A DNA stretch of 64,000 bases from Archangium gephyra (lineage in GTDB: Bacteria; Myxococcota; Myxococcia; Myxococcales; Myxococcaceae). The translations under genes were made by a program, and so were the position numbers. The stretch spans positions 12,362,501-12,426,500 of the forward strand of contig NZ_CP011509.1 of assembly GCF_001027285.1 (NCBI RefSeq). The letters are read 5' to 3'. Every line of letters starts with the position of its first letter. Position 1 is the first letter of the stretch. Shown here one piece after another: positions 26,518-34,794 of this stretch. The notes below the pieces were generated by a model, which did not search any database, was not told the DNA's origin, and worked only from the letters and a program-made list of their open reading frames with translations.

Positions 26518-27666
26518 ATGTCTTCACGTTTGTTCGCGCGCCGCTGGGCCGTTGCCAGCACCCTGTCCCTGCTGGTGGGTTGTGGTCCGCAGACCGCCGA
26601 GGAGAAGCAGCCGCAGGAGCCGGTCCAGTCGAGCACCCAGGACATCGTCGGAGGCACCGCCACGACGATCGCCGCCAATCCCTGGCAGGTGTCCCTGCAG
26701 GACAGCACGGGCTTCCACTTCTGCGGCGGCTCCATTCTCAACGCGAACTGGATCCTCACCGCGCAGCACTGCGTGAACTCGGGCAGCTCCATCAGCAAGC
26801 CGGCCCGCGTGGAGGCGGGGAGCACCACGATCAGCGGCTCCGGCCAGGTCCGCTCGGTCGCCGAGGTCGTCGTGTACCCCGGCTACGTGGATGCCAGCTA
26901 CGGCAAGGACGTGGCGCTGCTGCGCCTGTCCACGCCGCTCGACCTGAGCGGTGCGAACGCGAAGGCCATTCCCCTCGTCACGGCGGCCGACGCCTCCGCG
27001 GGCGTCACCAACACGGGCGTCGTGGCCCGCGTCACCGGCTGGGGCACGCTCTCCAGCGGCGGCTCGAGCCCCGACACGCTGCAGACGGTGGACGTGAACA
27101 TCCTGAGCAACAGCTCGGCCCAGTCCTCCTACCCGAATGAGACCATCTCCGCGGACCAGCTCGCCGCGGCGGCGGCCGGCAAGGACTCGTGCCAGGGCGA
27201 CAGCGGCGGTCCGCTCACCGTGCTCAAGGGCACCACGCGCGTGCTGGCTGGCGTCGTCAGCTGGGGCTACGGCTGCGCCGACTCGCGCTACCCGGGCATG
27301 TACGCCCGCGTGTCCTCCTTCGAGAGCTGGATCACCTCGAAGATCAGCGGCGTCACCCCGCCCACCACCACGCTGCTCTCCAAGACGAGCCTCTCGGGCG
27401 CGACCGGCAGCTGGCAGCACTTCGCCATCACCGTCCCGGCGGGCACCACCAGCCTGACGGTGAAGCAGTTCAACGGCACGGGTGACGCGGACCTCTACGT
27501 GCGCTCCGGCGCGCAGCCGACGGCGACGGCGTACAACTGCCGCCCGTACCTGAGCGGCAACACCGAGACGTGCTCGTTCACCAACCCGGTCGCCGGGACC
27601 TGGTACGTCTCCGTGCAGGCCTACTCGGCGTACTCGGGCGTGTCGCTGACCGCGACCACCCCGTAA
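26518..27666 (+). CDS. Secreted trypsin-like serine protease with PPC domain
   Basis: A 382-residue preproenzyme. The signal ends in a lipobox (SLLVGCG, Cys22). A short propeptide is followed by the trypsin N-terminus IVGGTATTIAANPWQVSLQ. The triad is intact: His in LTAQHC, Asp in GKDVALLRL, Ser in CQGDSGGPL; SWGYGCADSRYPGMYARVSSFESWI closes the fold. The C-terminal pre-peptidase domain (about 285-382, GSWQHFAITVPAGTTSLTVKQFNGTGDADLYVRSG) is typical of exported proteases. It digests protein outside the cell, fitting predation. Upstream DNA at 26400-26470 is unusually AT-rich (AAGAAAAATTGGCG, TTGACT) and is the probable promoter. Confidence 0.95.
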   Translation: MSSRLFARRWAVASTLSLLVGCGPQTAEEKQPQEPVQSSTQDIVGGTATTIAANPWQVSLQDSTGFHFCGGSILNANWILTAQHCVNSGSSISKPARVEAGSTTISGSGQVRSVAEVVVYPGYVDASYGKDVALLRLSTPLDLSGANAKAIPLVTAADASAGVTNTGVVARVTGWGTLSSGGSSPDTLQTVDVNILSNSSAQSSYPNETISADQLAAAAAGKDSCQGDSGGPLTVLKGTTRVLAGVVSWGYGCADSRYPGMYARVSSFESWITSKISGVTPPTTTLLSKTSLSGATGSWQHFAITVPAGTTSLTVKQFNGTGDADLYVRSGAQPTATAYNCRPYLSGNTETCSFTNPVAGTWYVSVQAYSAYSGVSLTATTP

Positions 27667-27691
27667 TCACGTTCGTCCCCTGGACGGCACC

Positions 27692-27720
27692 GCCGGCCCT
27701 CGCGAGGGGGCCGGCTTTTT
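27692..27720 (+). terminator. Rho-independent terminator of the protease gene
   Basis: Arms GCCGGCCC / GGGCCGGC around TCGCGAGG, followed directly by TTTTT. The best terminator in the window. Confidence 0.85.
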
Positions 27721-27741
27721 CATGCGGGGACTCCCTCCGGC

Positions 27742-29373
27742 TCATGCGCCTGAAGCGCCCTGGTACTGCTTCAGCTTCCGGAAGAGGGTGGAGGTGCCGA
27801 TCTTCAACGTCTCGGCGGCCTTGAGCTTGTTGCCGCCCACGGCGTCGAGCACGGCGAGGATGTAGTCCCGCTCGACCTCCTCGAGCGAGCGCAGGTTGCC
27901 CGGCGAGTACACCGGCGAGACCGCCCCCCGGAGCTCATCGGGCAGATCCTGCGGCTCGATGCTGCTGCCCCGCGTCAACACGACGGCGCGCTCGAGGGTG
28001 TTCTCGAGCTCCCGCACGTTGCCCGGCCAGTGATAGCGCAGCAGCTGGTTCGCGGCCTCGGGGGTGAGCCCGGACACCTTCCTGCGCAGCCGCGAGGCGG
28101 AGCGCGCGAGGAACTGGCGCGCGAGCACGAGGATGTCGTCCCGGCGCTCCCGCAGCGGAGGAATGCGAATCTCCACCACGCGCAGCCGGTAGTAGAGGTC
28201 CTGCCGGAAGCGGCCCGTCTGGATGTCCGCGGCCAGGTCCCGGTTCGTGGCCGCCAACACCCGCACCTCCACGGACCGGTTCCTGCTCTCACCGACGCGG
28301 CGGATCTCCCGCTCCTGGAGCGCGCGGAGGATCTTCACCTGCATCGACAGGGGCACCTCCCCCAGCTCGTCCAGGAAGAGCGTGCCCCCGTGGGCGGCCT
28401 CGAAGAGGCCCACCCTGTCCTGGGTCGCGCCCGTGAAGGCCCCTCGTGCGTGGCCGAAGAGCTCACTCTCGAGCAGGCTCTCCGGCACGGCCCCACAGTT
28501 GATGGCCACGAACGGGCCCGCCGCTCGCGCCGAATGCTCGTGGATGAAGCGGGCCAGCACCTCCTTGCCCACGCCACTCTCCCCGGTGATGAGGATGGTC
28601 GAGTCCACCTGGGCCACGCGCTCGGCGAGCTCGCGCACGCGCCGCATGGCCGGACTCCTGCCGAGGGTGGCCTTCGCGTCGTCGCCGCCCTCCGCCTGGG
28701 CCAGCTCCCGCCGCTTCGCCCGGAGCGTCCGCTCGGTGGCCTTCAGCGCCTGGGTGACGCGGCCGAGCGCCTCGTCGAGGCAGTCCTTCTCGTAATAGCC
28801 CAGCTGGCTGGCGGCCTCCGCGCCCCACTCCTCCTGGGGCCGGCCCACCATGACGCAGGTGGCGTCTCCCTTCCCGCGGCACCGCTCCTCGAGGCAGTAG
28901 ATGGGGCGGCCATGGCCGTAGCTCAGGTAGCCGCTCGCGAAGCCGCACAGCGTCCAGCACACCGGCTCCTCGGAGCGCCCCAGGTGCAGCAGGTGTTGCT
29001 CGGCCTCGAAGGACTCGTGCCAGAGGGCCTCGGCGAAAGGCGCGTTCGCCACGGGCTGCGCGTGCCGGACGGGCTCGAAGAGGACCAGCCCCTGCAACCG
29101 GTGGAAGCGCCCTCCCGCGCGCCGCCAGTCGTCCTCGGAGTCCCACGGGAAGGCATCCTTCAACGTCTCGGCGGTGCGACGGCCGAGCGCATAGCCGAAC
29201 CGGGTGAGCACCGCGCGCGCCCCCGCCTGTCCGAGCGTTTCAATCAGCTGCTGGCGCAGCAGCCCCAGCGCCACCGCGTCCAGCAGCACGGCCCGTTGGC
29301 CCGCGAAGCGCAGGATGCCGCCCGTGGGCTCGAATTGAAGGAGCTCCCTCAGGTCCAGGTCTTCCAGCCGCAT
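27742..29373 (-). CDS. Sigma-54-dependent activator of XylR/DmpR type
   Basis: A 543-residue enhancer-binding protein. The N-terminus combines an XylR_N-like sensor (1-110, LLQFEPTGGILRFAGQRAVLLDAVALGLLRQQL) with a V4R domain (about 130-200; GFASGYLSYGHGRPIYCLEERCRGKGDATCVM, metal-type cysteines). Family members bind aromatic effectors such as phenols. The AAA domain has Walker A GESGVGKE, the sigma-54-contacting GAFTGA, Walker B LFLDELGE and an R-finger region. A Fis-type HTH (NKLKAAETLKIGTSTLFRKLKQY) ends it. GGGAGGGAG precedes the ATG at 29373. It is divergent from the tyrosinase; the inverted repeat at 29393 lies 20 bp before its start. Confidence 0.92.
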   Translation of the reverse strand: MRLEDLDLRELLQFEPTGGILRFAGQRAVLLDAVALGLLRQQLIETLGQAGARAVLTRFGYALGRRTAETLKDAFPWDSEDDWRRAGGRFHRLQGLVLFEPVRHAQPVANAPFAEALWHESFEAEQHLLHLGRSEEPVCWTLCGFASGYLSYGHGRPIYCLEERCRGKGDATCVMVGRPQEEWGAEAASQLGYYEKDCLDEALGRVTQALKATERTLRAKRRELAQAEGGDDAKATLGRSPAMRRVRELAERVAQVDSTILITGESGVGKEVLARFIHEHSARAAGPFVAINCGAVPESLLESELFGHARGAFTGATQDRVGLFEAAHGGTLFLDELGEVPLSMQVKILRALQEREIRRVGESRNRSVEVRVLAATNRDLAADIQTGRFRQDLYYRLRVVEIRIPPLRERRDDILVLARQFLARSASRLRRKVSGLTPEAANQLLRYHWPGNVRELENTLERAVVLTRGSSIEPQDLPDELRGAVSPVYSPGNLRSLEEVERDYILAVLDAVGGNKLKAAETLKIGTSTLFRKLKQYQGASGA

Positions 29374-29392
29374 GGATGCTCCCTCCCGCGAA

Positions 29393-29427
29393 TCCCAGAA
29401 TGGCATACCTGGAATGCCATTCTGGGA
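29393..29427. promoter_or_regulatory. 14-bp perfect inverted repeat, probable activator site
   Basis: TCCCAGAATGGCAT, 7-nt spacer, ATGCCATTCTGGGA. It lies between the divergent activator and tyrosinase genes: 20 bp from the activator ATG and about 65 bp upstream of the predicted sigma-54 promoter of the tyrosinase. That spacing suits an upstream activating sequence, and also autoregulation. Confidence 0.75.
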
Positions 29428-29491
29428 GTGCCCCGGCAAGCGGTAACCCCATCGAGCCCCTCATTTCAAGGACTTGCGAGCCCGGGGAGCA

Positions 29492-29508
29492 TGGCATCCC
29501 TCTTGATA
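29492..29508 (+). promoter_or_regulatory. Putative sigma-54 (-24/-12) promoter of the tyrosinase gene
   Basis: TGGCAT-CCCTC-TTGATA agrees with the consensus TGGCAC-N5-TTGCA except at two positions (the GC of the -12 box is GA). It is 57 bp upstream of the tyrosinase ATG, giving a leader of about 45 nt. Confidence 0.55.
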
Positions 29509-29564
29509 CTGGCCAGGGCGTGCGCCTCCGCGCTCCGAACCCGACACCGCAGAAAGCCCTCGCC

Positions 29565-30614
29565 ATGTCCAGACCGTCCACACCGCTCACGCTCGTCGTG
29601 ACCCTCCTGGCCTTCCTCCTCGCCGCTTGCGGCGGAGGCACGCCCGCCCCCCGCATCCGCAAGAACGCCAAGGACCTGACGGCCCTCGAGAAGAAGGAGC
29701 TCGTGGACGCCCTCCTGAAGCTCAAGGCCACGCCGTCCCCCTACACGCCCGGCGTCTCGTACTACGACCAGTTCGTCCTCTTTCACAAACAGGCCTTCAA
29801 CCACAGCCTGAGCGCGGAGCACCCCGTGGCCCATGCCCACCCCACCGTCCTGCCCTGGCACCGCAAGATGCTGCTGCTCTTCGAGGACGCGCTGCGCGAG
29901 GTGAGCGGCAAGGACATCACCCTGCCCTACTGGGATTGGACGGACCCCGAGAGCACCCGGGCCCTCTTCTCCGAGTCCTTCATGGGCACCCAGGGAGATG
30001 CCAGCCAGGAGTACGCGGTGACGAACGGCCCGTTCCGCAAGGGCAGCTGGAGCGTCAACGTCTTCTCCGACAGGCCCGAGGGTCTGGCCCAGACGCCGCA
30101 TCCCCATCTGGTGCGCGCCACGGGCCGCTACGAGGCGGACGTCAATGACAACATCCATCTGCCCACGGCCGAGGAGGTGCGGTTCGGCCTGAGCATCCCC
30201 ACCTTCGACGTGTACCCGTGGAACGACAAGTCTCCGAGGGAGCGCAGCTTCCGCAACTACCTGGAGGGCTTCGACCCGGAGCGCCCGGGCTACTTCCACA
30301 TGCACAACATGGTGCACACCTGGGTGGCGGGCCACTTCCGCCTGGAGGATGGCTCGGAGCGGTGGGGGACGATGGGAGCTCCGGATGTCTCTCCCAATGA
30401 TCCGGTGTTCTACCTCCACCACGCCAACGTGGACCGCGTCTGGGCCCAGTGGGAGGAATCACACCCGGGTGTCTATGAGGATGGGGACGGACACCACTCC
30501 CATCACTCGGACATGTATCCCTTTGGCGAGTACCCCGGTGAGCGGATGGACGCGCACGGCCTGAGCGCCGTCTCCATGCTCGACACACGGACGCTCGGGT
30601 ATCTCTACGAGTGA
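29565..30614 (+). CDS. Tyrosinase-family copper oxidase lipoprotein
   Basis: A 349-residue lipoprotein (lipobox LLAACG, Cys22). Type-3 copper ligands are visible: CuA histidines in LFHKQAF and in HAHPTVLPWHRKMLLLFEDALRE (the LPWHR motif), CuB histidines in YFHMHNMVHTWV and in DPVFYLHHANVDRVWAQW. LPYWDWTDPES between the sites is also typical. It oxidises phenols or catechols with O2, perhaps giving melanin-like pigment or modifying phenolic compounds at the cell surface. A His-rich stretch (DGHHSHHSDMYP) near the C-terminus may bind extra copper. No caddie-type copper chaperone is adjacent. It is divergent from, and probably controlled by, the sigma-54 activator. Confidence 0.92.
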   Translation: MSRPSTPLTLVVTLLAFLLAACGGGTPAPRIRKNAKDLTALEKKELVDALLKLKATPSPYTPGVSYYDQFVLFHKQAFNHSLSAEHPVAHAHPTVLPWHRKMLLLFEDALREVSGKDITLPYWDWTDPESTRALFSESFMGTQGDASQEYAVTNGPFRKGSWSVNVFSDRPEGLAQTPHPHLVRATGRYEADVNDNIHLPTAEEVRFGLSIPTFDVYPWNDKSPRERSFRNYLEGFDPERPGYFHMHNMVHTWVAGHFRLEDGSERWGTMGAPDVSPNDPVFYLHHANVDRVWAQWEESHPGVYEDGDGHHSHHSDMYPFGEYPGERMDAHGLSAVSMLDTRTLGYLYE

Positions 30615-30619
30615 GGGCC

Positions 30620-32872
30620 TCAGGGCCCGTCGAGGACAATCACTCCCAGGTCCGTGTCCACCTCCTCCCGGACGGACACGGTGCGGCGGAAGCGGCGGGC
30701 ACCAGGCGTCTCGACCTCATCCCCGAGGATGAACTCCAGCTGGAGCGTGCCGGGACACCGGATGGGCATGGAGAAGTGGCCGTCCTCGCCCTCCCACCCC
30801 TGTTCGTTCACGACGAAGGAAGCAACGGGGGAGCCATCCTTCCAGACGAGCCGTCCGGAGGCAGTGGCCTCGCGCAGGAGGACGGCCCGGAGCTCCCGCT
30901 CCCCTGGCTTCACCGGCAGCGCGATGTGTCCGTCCTCCTGCTGCGCACAGGCGAGCACGGAGTCTTCCTTCATCACCGCCAGCTCCAGCTGCTCCCCCGA
31001 GACACTCTGGAAGGAGAAGCGGCCATCGGGCCCCGTCATCTGGCTCCCCCGGGACGCCCGGACCGGCCTGCCATGGTAGAGGACCTGCGCGCGCAGGGTG
31101 CTGCGCAGCTCGACCCGGGCACCCTCGACGGGCTGGCCGCGCGCATCCACCACGACGCCGGAGAGCACCTGTCCCGGCTCGAAGCGCAGCTGCACGCGCG
31201 TCACCCCCTTGCCCACCTCCACCACCCGCGCGGCGGTATGCGTCACATCGTCCTGCGCGAACTCCGCGGCGATCCGGTAGCGCCCCTCCGGTGGAGCGAA
31301 GAACGAGAAGTACCCCTTCGCGTCCGTGCGCGTGTGGTCGCGCTGCCGCCCCCTCCACGTGCCGGTCTCGGGCCAGACGCTCACCTCGGCCTGGGACACG
31401 GGCGCGCCCAGCTCGTCCACCACCTCGCCCTCCAACACGGGCCGGGGTTCGCGCGAGGCCTCCGCCTCGGCCTCCGCTTCCAGCTGCTCCTCCGCCTCCT
31501 CTCCCTCGAGGCGCTTGAGGACGAAGTCCACGGTGCTCGTCCCCGGCTGGAAGACGGCCTCGTGGCTGTCGTCCGAGAAACCGCGCAGGGACGAGACCTC
31601 GAGCCGCAACCGCCCAGGCCTCGTCGGCCCCACGCGATAGCGCCCCTCCGCGTCCGTCCACGCCGAGGACACGGCCATGGCGAGCGAGAGCCCGTCCTCC
31701 TCTTCCTCTTCGTCCTCCTCGTCCCGCTCCGACAGCTCGACGCTCGCGTTCTCGATGGGCCGCCCCGCCTCGTCCCGCACGACGCCCGTCACCTCGACGA
31801 CGGGCGCCAGCTCCAGGGTGATGTCCGTGCGCTCCGCCAGGAACCGGGAGGAGTCATCCTCCGGGTCGAAGTCCACACGGGTGCTGGCCCACAGCCCATC
31901 CCGCGTGGCGACGAGCTCGAAGCTGCTGGGGGCCAGCCCCTCCAGGGAGAACCGCCCCGCCGCATCCGTGAGGACCTGGCGCTCGGCGTCCTCGTCGTGC
32001 ACCCAGGTGCTGACGCTCGCCCCCGCCGCGGGTGCCCCGGCCACCCGCACCTGCCCGGAGATGCGGCGGGGATGGTTCATGACGAACTTCCGCTCCAGCT
32101 CCCGGCCGTAGGCGATGAACGTCGTATGCATGGGCAGCAGGCCCTCCTTGGAGACGAGCAGCAGGTACTCGCCCCGGGGCAGGGGGCCCAGGTGGTAGTG
32201 GCCCGTGGCGTCGGTGACCGTCTCGAACAAGCGGCTGTGGGCCGTGAAGATGGCGGTGACGAGCACCCCCGCCACGGGCACGCGCTCCTCATCGCTGACG
32301 AGGCCCGACACCCGCACGCCCTCGCCGAGCACCACTTCCACCCCTTCCGCTCCGGCCGGCACGTCCTGCAGCACGCCCACGCCCTCGGGGCTCTCCACCC
32401 AGAGCGCGTAGTGGCCCGCCTTCAGTCCCTCCAACGAGAAGGAGCCTTCGGTCTCGGAGGTGGCGCGGGCGAGCACGGGCGCATCACCGGCGCGCGCGTT
32501 GACCAGCCCGGCCAGCTGAAACGACGAGGCGCAATCGAACAGGGAGCGCTCGGGGTCCTCCTCCCCCGCGCGCCGGCAAGGCATCGCCGAGAGCGACTCC
32601 CCCGCCACCACCGCCGAGGCGAGCACCCGCGCGCCCGCCACGGGTCCCCGTGCGCTCCTCACGGTGCCGCGGATGCGCGGGGACGAGTCCCCCGAGGCAG
32701 CGGGCGCGGACTGGAAGAGGGCCTGGAGCAGGGGACCCGCGCCCGAGCGGGAGTCACGGGAGTCTCCCTGTCCACCCGGAGTGGACGCACCGGGGACGCC
32801 GCTCGAGGCGAACCACAGCACCAGGGCCAACACCGCCAGCGAGGCGCCCCACCACCACCCGTGTCGCTTCAT
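30620..32872 (-). CDS. Large surface protein of tandem carboxypeptidase-regulatory-like domains
   Basis: A 750-residue protein with an N-terminal membrane anchor or signal (WGASLAVLALVLWFASSG), then at least seven CarboxypepD_reg/transthyretin-like beta domains. Each has the pattern 'I-x-G-x-V-x-x-x-G-x-P-V-x-G-A-x-V' followed by a TDAxGRFSLEGL turn (GTVRSARGPVAGARV, GLVSDEERVPVAGVLV, GQVRVAGAPAAGASV, GVVRDEAGRPIENASV, GEVVDELGAPVSQAEV, GVVVDARGQPVEGARV). An acidic linker (ERDEEDEEEEEDG) and a Glu/Ala spacer (LEAEAEAEA) separate them. There is no enzyme domain. It probably spans the periplasm or cell surface as a rod. GGGAGG precedes the ATG. It is convergent with the tyrosinase, 5 bp between stops. 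Confidence 0.85.
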   Translation of the reverse strand: MKRHGWWWGASLAVLALVLWFASSGVPGASTPGGQGDSRDSRSGAGPLLQALFQSAPAASGDSSPRIRGTVRSARGPVAGARVLASAVVAGESLSAMPCRRAGEEDPERSLFDCASSFQLAGLVNARAGDAPVLARATSETEGSFSLEGLKAGHYALWVESPEGVGVLQDVPAGAEGVEVVLGEGVRVSGLVSDEERVPVAGVLVTAIFTAHSRLFETVTDATGHYHLGPLPRGEYLLLVSKEGLLPMHTTFIAYGRELERKFVMNHPRRISGQVRVAGAPAAGASVSTWVHDEDAERQVLTDAAGRFSLEGLAPSSFELVATRDGLWASTRVDFDPEDDSSRFLAERTDITLELAPVVEVTGVVRDEAGRPIENASVELSERDEEDEEEEEDGLSLAMAVSSAWTDAEGRYRVGPTRPGRLRLEVSSLRGFSDDSHEAVFQPGTSTVDFVLKRLEGEEAEEQLEAEAEAEASREPRPVLEGEVVDELGAPVSQAEVSVWPETGTWRGRQRDHTRTDAKGYFSFFAPPEGRYRIAAEFAQDDVTHTAARVVEVGKGVTRVQLRFEPGQVLSGVVVDARGQPVEGARVELRSTLRAQVLYHGRPVRASRGSQMTGPDGRFSFQSVSGEQLELAVMKEDSVLACAQQEDGHIALPVKPGERELRAVLLREATASGRLVWKDGSPVASFVVNEQGWEGEDGHFSMPIRCPGTLQLEFILGDEVETPGARRFRRTVSVREEVDTDLGVIVLDGP

Positions 32873-32958
32873 GACAGTCCTCCCACGCGCCTCCCGGGGA
32901 GCGGTGCGCCAGGGAGGGGAAGCATAGCGCTCTCCTCCACCGGGACTCACGCCCCTTG

Positions 32959-32979
32959 ACCCTCACGTGGCGTGAGGGT
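32959..32979. promoter_or_regulatory. 9-bp perfect inverted repeat before the PhyH-like gene
   Basis: ACCCTCACG-TGG-CGTGAGGGT lies 14 bp before the ATG at 32994, overlapping a TTGACC that could be a -35 box. Possible repressor operator. Confidence 0.5.
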
Positions 32980-32993
32980 GCATCCTGCGTGGC

Positions 32994-33629
32994 ATGGACT
33001 CCCTCTCTCCCACCGAACGGCGGCAGCTCGAGCTCCAGGGCTGGCTGCTGCTCCCGGGCGTGCTGCCGGCCAACGAGCTCGCGGCGATGCACGCGGCCTG
33101 GGAGCGGCTCGCCGCCACGCTGCCCAACGAGGGCGCGAACACCAACTGGGGACCGGATCTCACTTCGGACCCCGCCTTCGCCCTCTGCCGGACGCATCCC
33201 CGCGTGCTCGCCGCGTTGGGCGTGCTGCTCGATGACGACCTCCACGTGCGCTGGTTGCACGGACGCTCGCCACCCCGGGGCCACGGGCGCCAGGGACTCC
33301 ATGTCGACTGGAGCAGCCCTACCCCTCCCGAGCGCCAGATTCTGGCCAATGCCTTCTGGGTGCTCGACGACATGGCTCGCGACAATGGCGCCACGCGCCT
33401 CGTGCCCGGCAGTCACCGTTGGGCACGCATGCCGCGCGGACAGTACGCCCAGCCCCAGGGCCACCACCCCGAGGAGCGCGTGCTCGAGGCCCGTGCGGGA
33501 GACGTCCTCGTCTTCAGCTCCCACCTCTGGCATGCGGGCGCGTGCAACGAGTCCGGGCGCCGCCGCCGGGTCGTCCTCGCGCAGTTCTGCCGCCGCGAGC
33601 TCGCGTCCATGAACGAGGAGTACCGCTGA
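32994..33629 (+). CDS. Phytanoyl-CoA dioxygenase (PhyH)-family oxygenase
   Basis: A 211-residue cytosolic Fe(II)/2-oxoglutarate-type oxygenase. The facial triad can be read as His and Asp in LHVDWSS and His in HLWHAGACNES, with the 2-oxoglutarate arginine in the following RRRRVVLAQF. Other PhyH features are GWLLLPGVLPANELAAM at the N-terminus, NAFWVLDDMARDNGATRLVPGSHRW and ARAGDVLVFSSHLWHAG. The substrate is unknown; relatives hydroxylate lipids, amino acids or secondary metabolites. The ribosome site is weak. Confidence 0.88.
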   Translation: MDSLSPTERRQLELQGWLLLPGVLPANELAAMHAAWERLAATLPNEGANTNWGPDLTSDPAFALCRTHPRVLAALGVLLDDDLHVRWLHGRSPPRGHGRQGLHVDWSSPTPPERQILANAFWVLDDMARDNGATRLVPGSHRWARMPRGQYAQPQGHHPEERVLEARAGDVLVFSSHLWHAGACNESGRRRRVVLAQFCRRELASMNEEYR

Positions 33630-33644
33630 GCGGAAGCCCGGCGC

Positions 33645-34784
33645 TCACGAGCCCCAGTGCAGGGCCGCCGCCGTGACGGGCCCCACGCGGACCTCCTCCA
33701 GGGACTCGGGCAGGCGCCCCTGGGCCTCTCCCAGCGGTACCTCACCCACCATGATCTCGGCGGCGGGCTGGGGGTAGAGGGGTTGGAGCCCGGGCTCGGC
33801 CAGGCCCTCCGGCACGCGCGCATGGCCCTGCTCGTCATAGGCATCCGCGGCGCCCAGACAGTGGAAGAGCTCGTGTGCCACCGCCGTCAGCTCCAGGGTG
33901 AGCCGGGTGTCCTCCAACAGGCCCCGCACCAGACCCACCGAGCCTCCCGCCTCGGCCATGCCCTCCACGAAGCGCGCGCCGTCCTCGCCCGGCGGCTCCA
34001 GCATCACGTAGATGCGGGCATCCAGCGGGCGAGCGGACAACCCGGCGGCCTCGTCCACGGCGGACAGGGTCCGGGACAGCGTCCACGCATGGCGGGCCCG
34101 CGCCACCAGCGAGTCCTCGGGCGGCGACAACTCCAACCCGGCCGCGGGCTGGGGACCGGCGAGGACGAAACGCACCGGACGCCCCAGGTCCGAGCGGTAG
34201 CGGGCCGCCTCGCGCTCGAGCCAGTCCTCCAACCGGCCCAGGCCCTCGCGCCAGGCCTCGTGCACCTCGGGCTTCACCTCGCCGCGGGCGAGCAGCACCA
34301 CCGCCACGTCCAACGGCCGCGCCCACGTCAGGCGCCGCTCGCGGGTGCGCTGGCGCGAGGTGCCCCATTGCACGATGAGCACCAGGACGGCGAGCAGCAC
34401 GGAGACGCGCATCCACTTCGCCCGGGTGCGGCGGGCCCGTTGAGCGCGGCACCGGGCGCAGAGCGGCTGCCCCTCCGGGCCCCTGCACAGCACGCACACC
34501 AGCGCGCGGCAGTCCTCGCAGGGTGACTCCGAGGCCAGGGAGGGGTGGCTGCCGCACAGGGCGCCGTGCCCGGCCACCGGCACCGGCTCGGAGGCCACGC
34601 CGTGCTGCTGGAGGGCCACCACCAGCCGCCGCGCTTCGGACTCCTCTAAATCCCGGGGCAGGATGCGAGGCGCGGCCATCAACTGGCGAGCCTCCTCCAG
34701 GGGAAGCTGAAGCGCCCGCGCCAGTACCAGCGCGGCCCCTCGGGAGCTGGAGGCATCCACCTGGACTCGAAAGACATTCGCCAC
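33645..34784 (-). CDS. Membrane protein with zinc-finger N-terminus and HExxH metalloprotease-like domain
   Basis: A 379-residue protein from GTG 34784. Residues 1-65 resemble a small alpha/beta ligand domain (VFRVQVDASSSRGAALVLARALQLPLEEARQLM). A Cys/His-rich B-box-like cluster follows (CGSHP, CEDC, CVLC, CARC; about 77-112), then one membrane helix (MRVSVLLAVLVLIVQWG). The exported C-terminal domain contains VAHELFHCLGAADAYD, an HExxH zinc site with a further Asp, as in Met-zincin-like proteases. The order 'cytoplasmic zinc finger - membrane - outside protease' is unusual. It is the last gene of a four-gene operon (10-bp gap to the trypsin gene). Proteolytic activity is inferred. Confidence 0.75.
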   Translation of the reverse strand: MANVFRVQVDASSSRGAALVLARALQLPLEEARQLMAAPRILPRDLEESEARRLVVALQQHGVASEPVPVAGHGALCGSHPSLASESPCEDCRALVCVLCRGPEGQPLCARCRAQRARRTRAKWMRVSVLLAVLVLIVQWGTSRQRTRERRLTWARPLDVAVVLLARGEVKPEVHEAWREGLGRLEDWLEREAARYRSDLGRPVRFVLAGPQPAAGLELSPPEDSLVARARHAWTLSRTLSAVDEAAGLSARPLDARIYVMLEPPGEDGARFVEGMAEAGGSVGLVRGLLEDTRLTLELTAVAHELFHCLGAADAYDEQGHARVPEGLAEPGLQPLYPQPAAEIMVGEVPLGEAQGRLPESLEEVRVGPVTAAALHWGS

Positions 34785-34794
34785 GAGCGTCAGT

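Noticed and set aside
29393-29427. Reading TGGCAT...ATGCC in the inverted repeat as a -24/-12 promoter
   Set aside because: The GG-to-GC spacing is 12 instead of 10 on either strand, so the sequence fits an activator site better; the better promoter match is at 29492.
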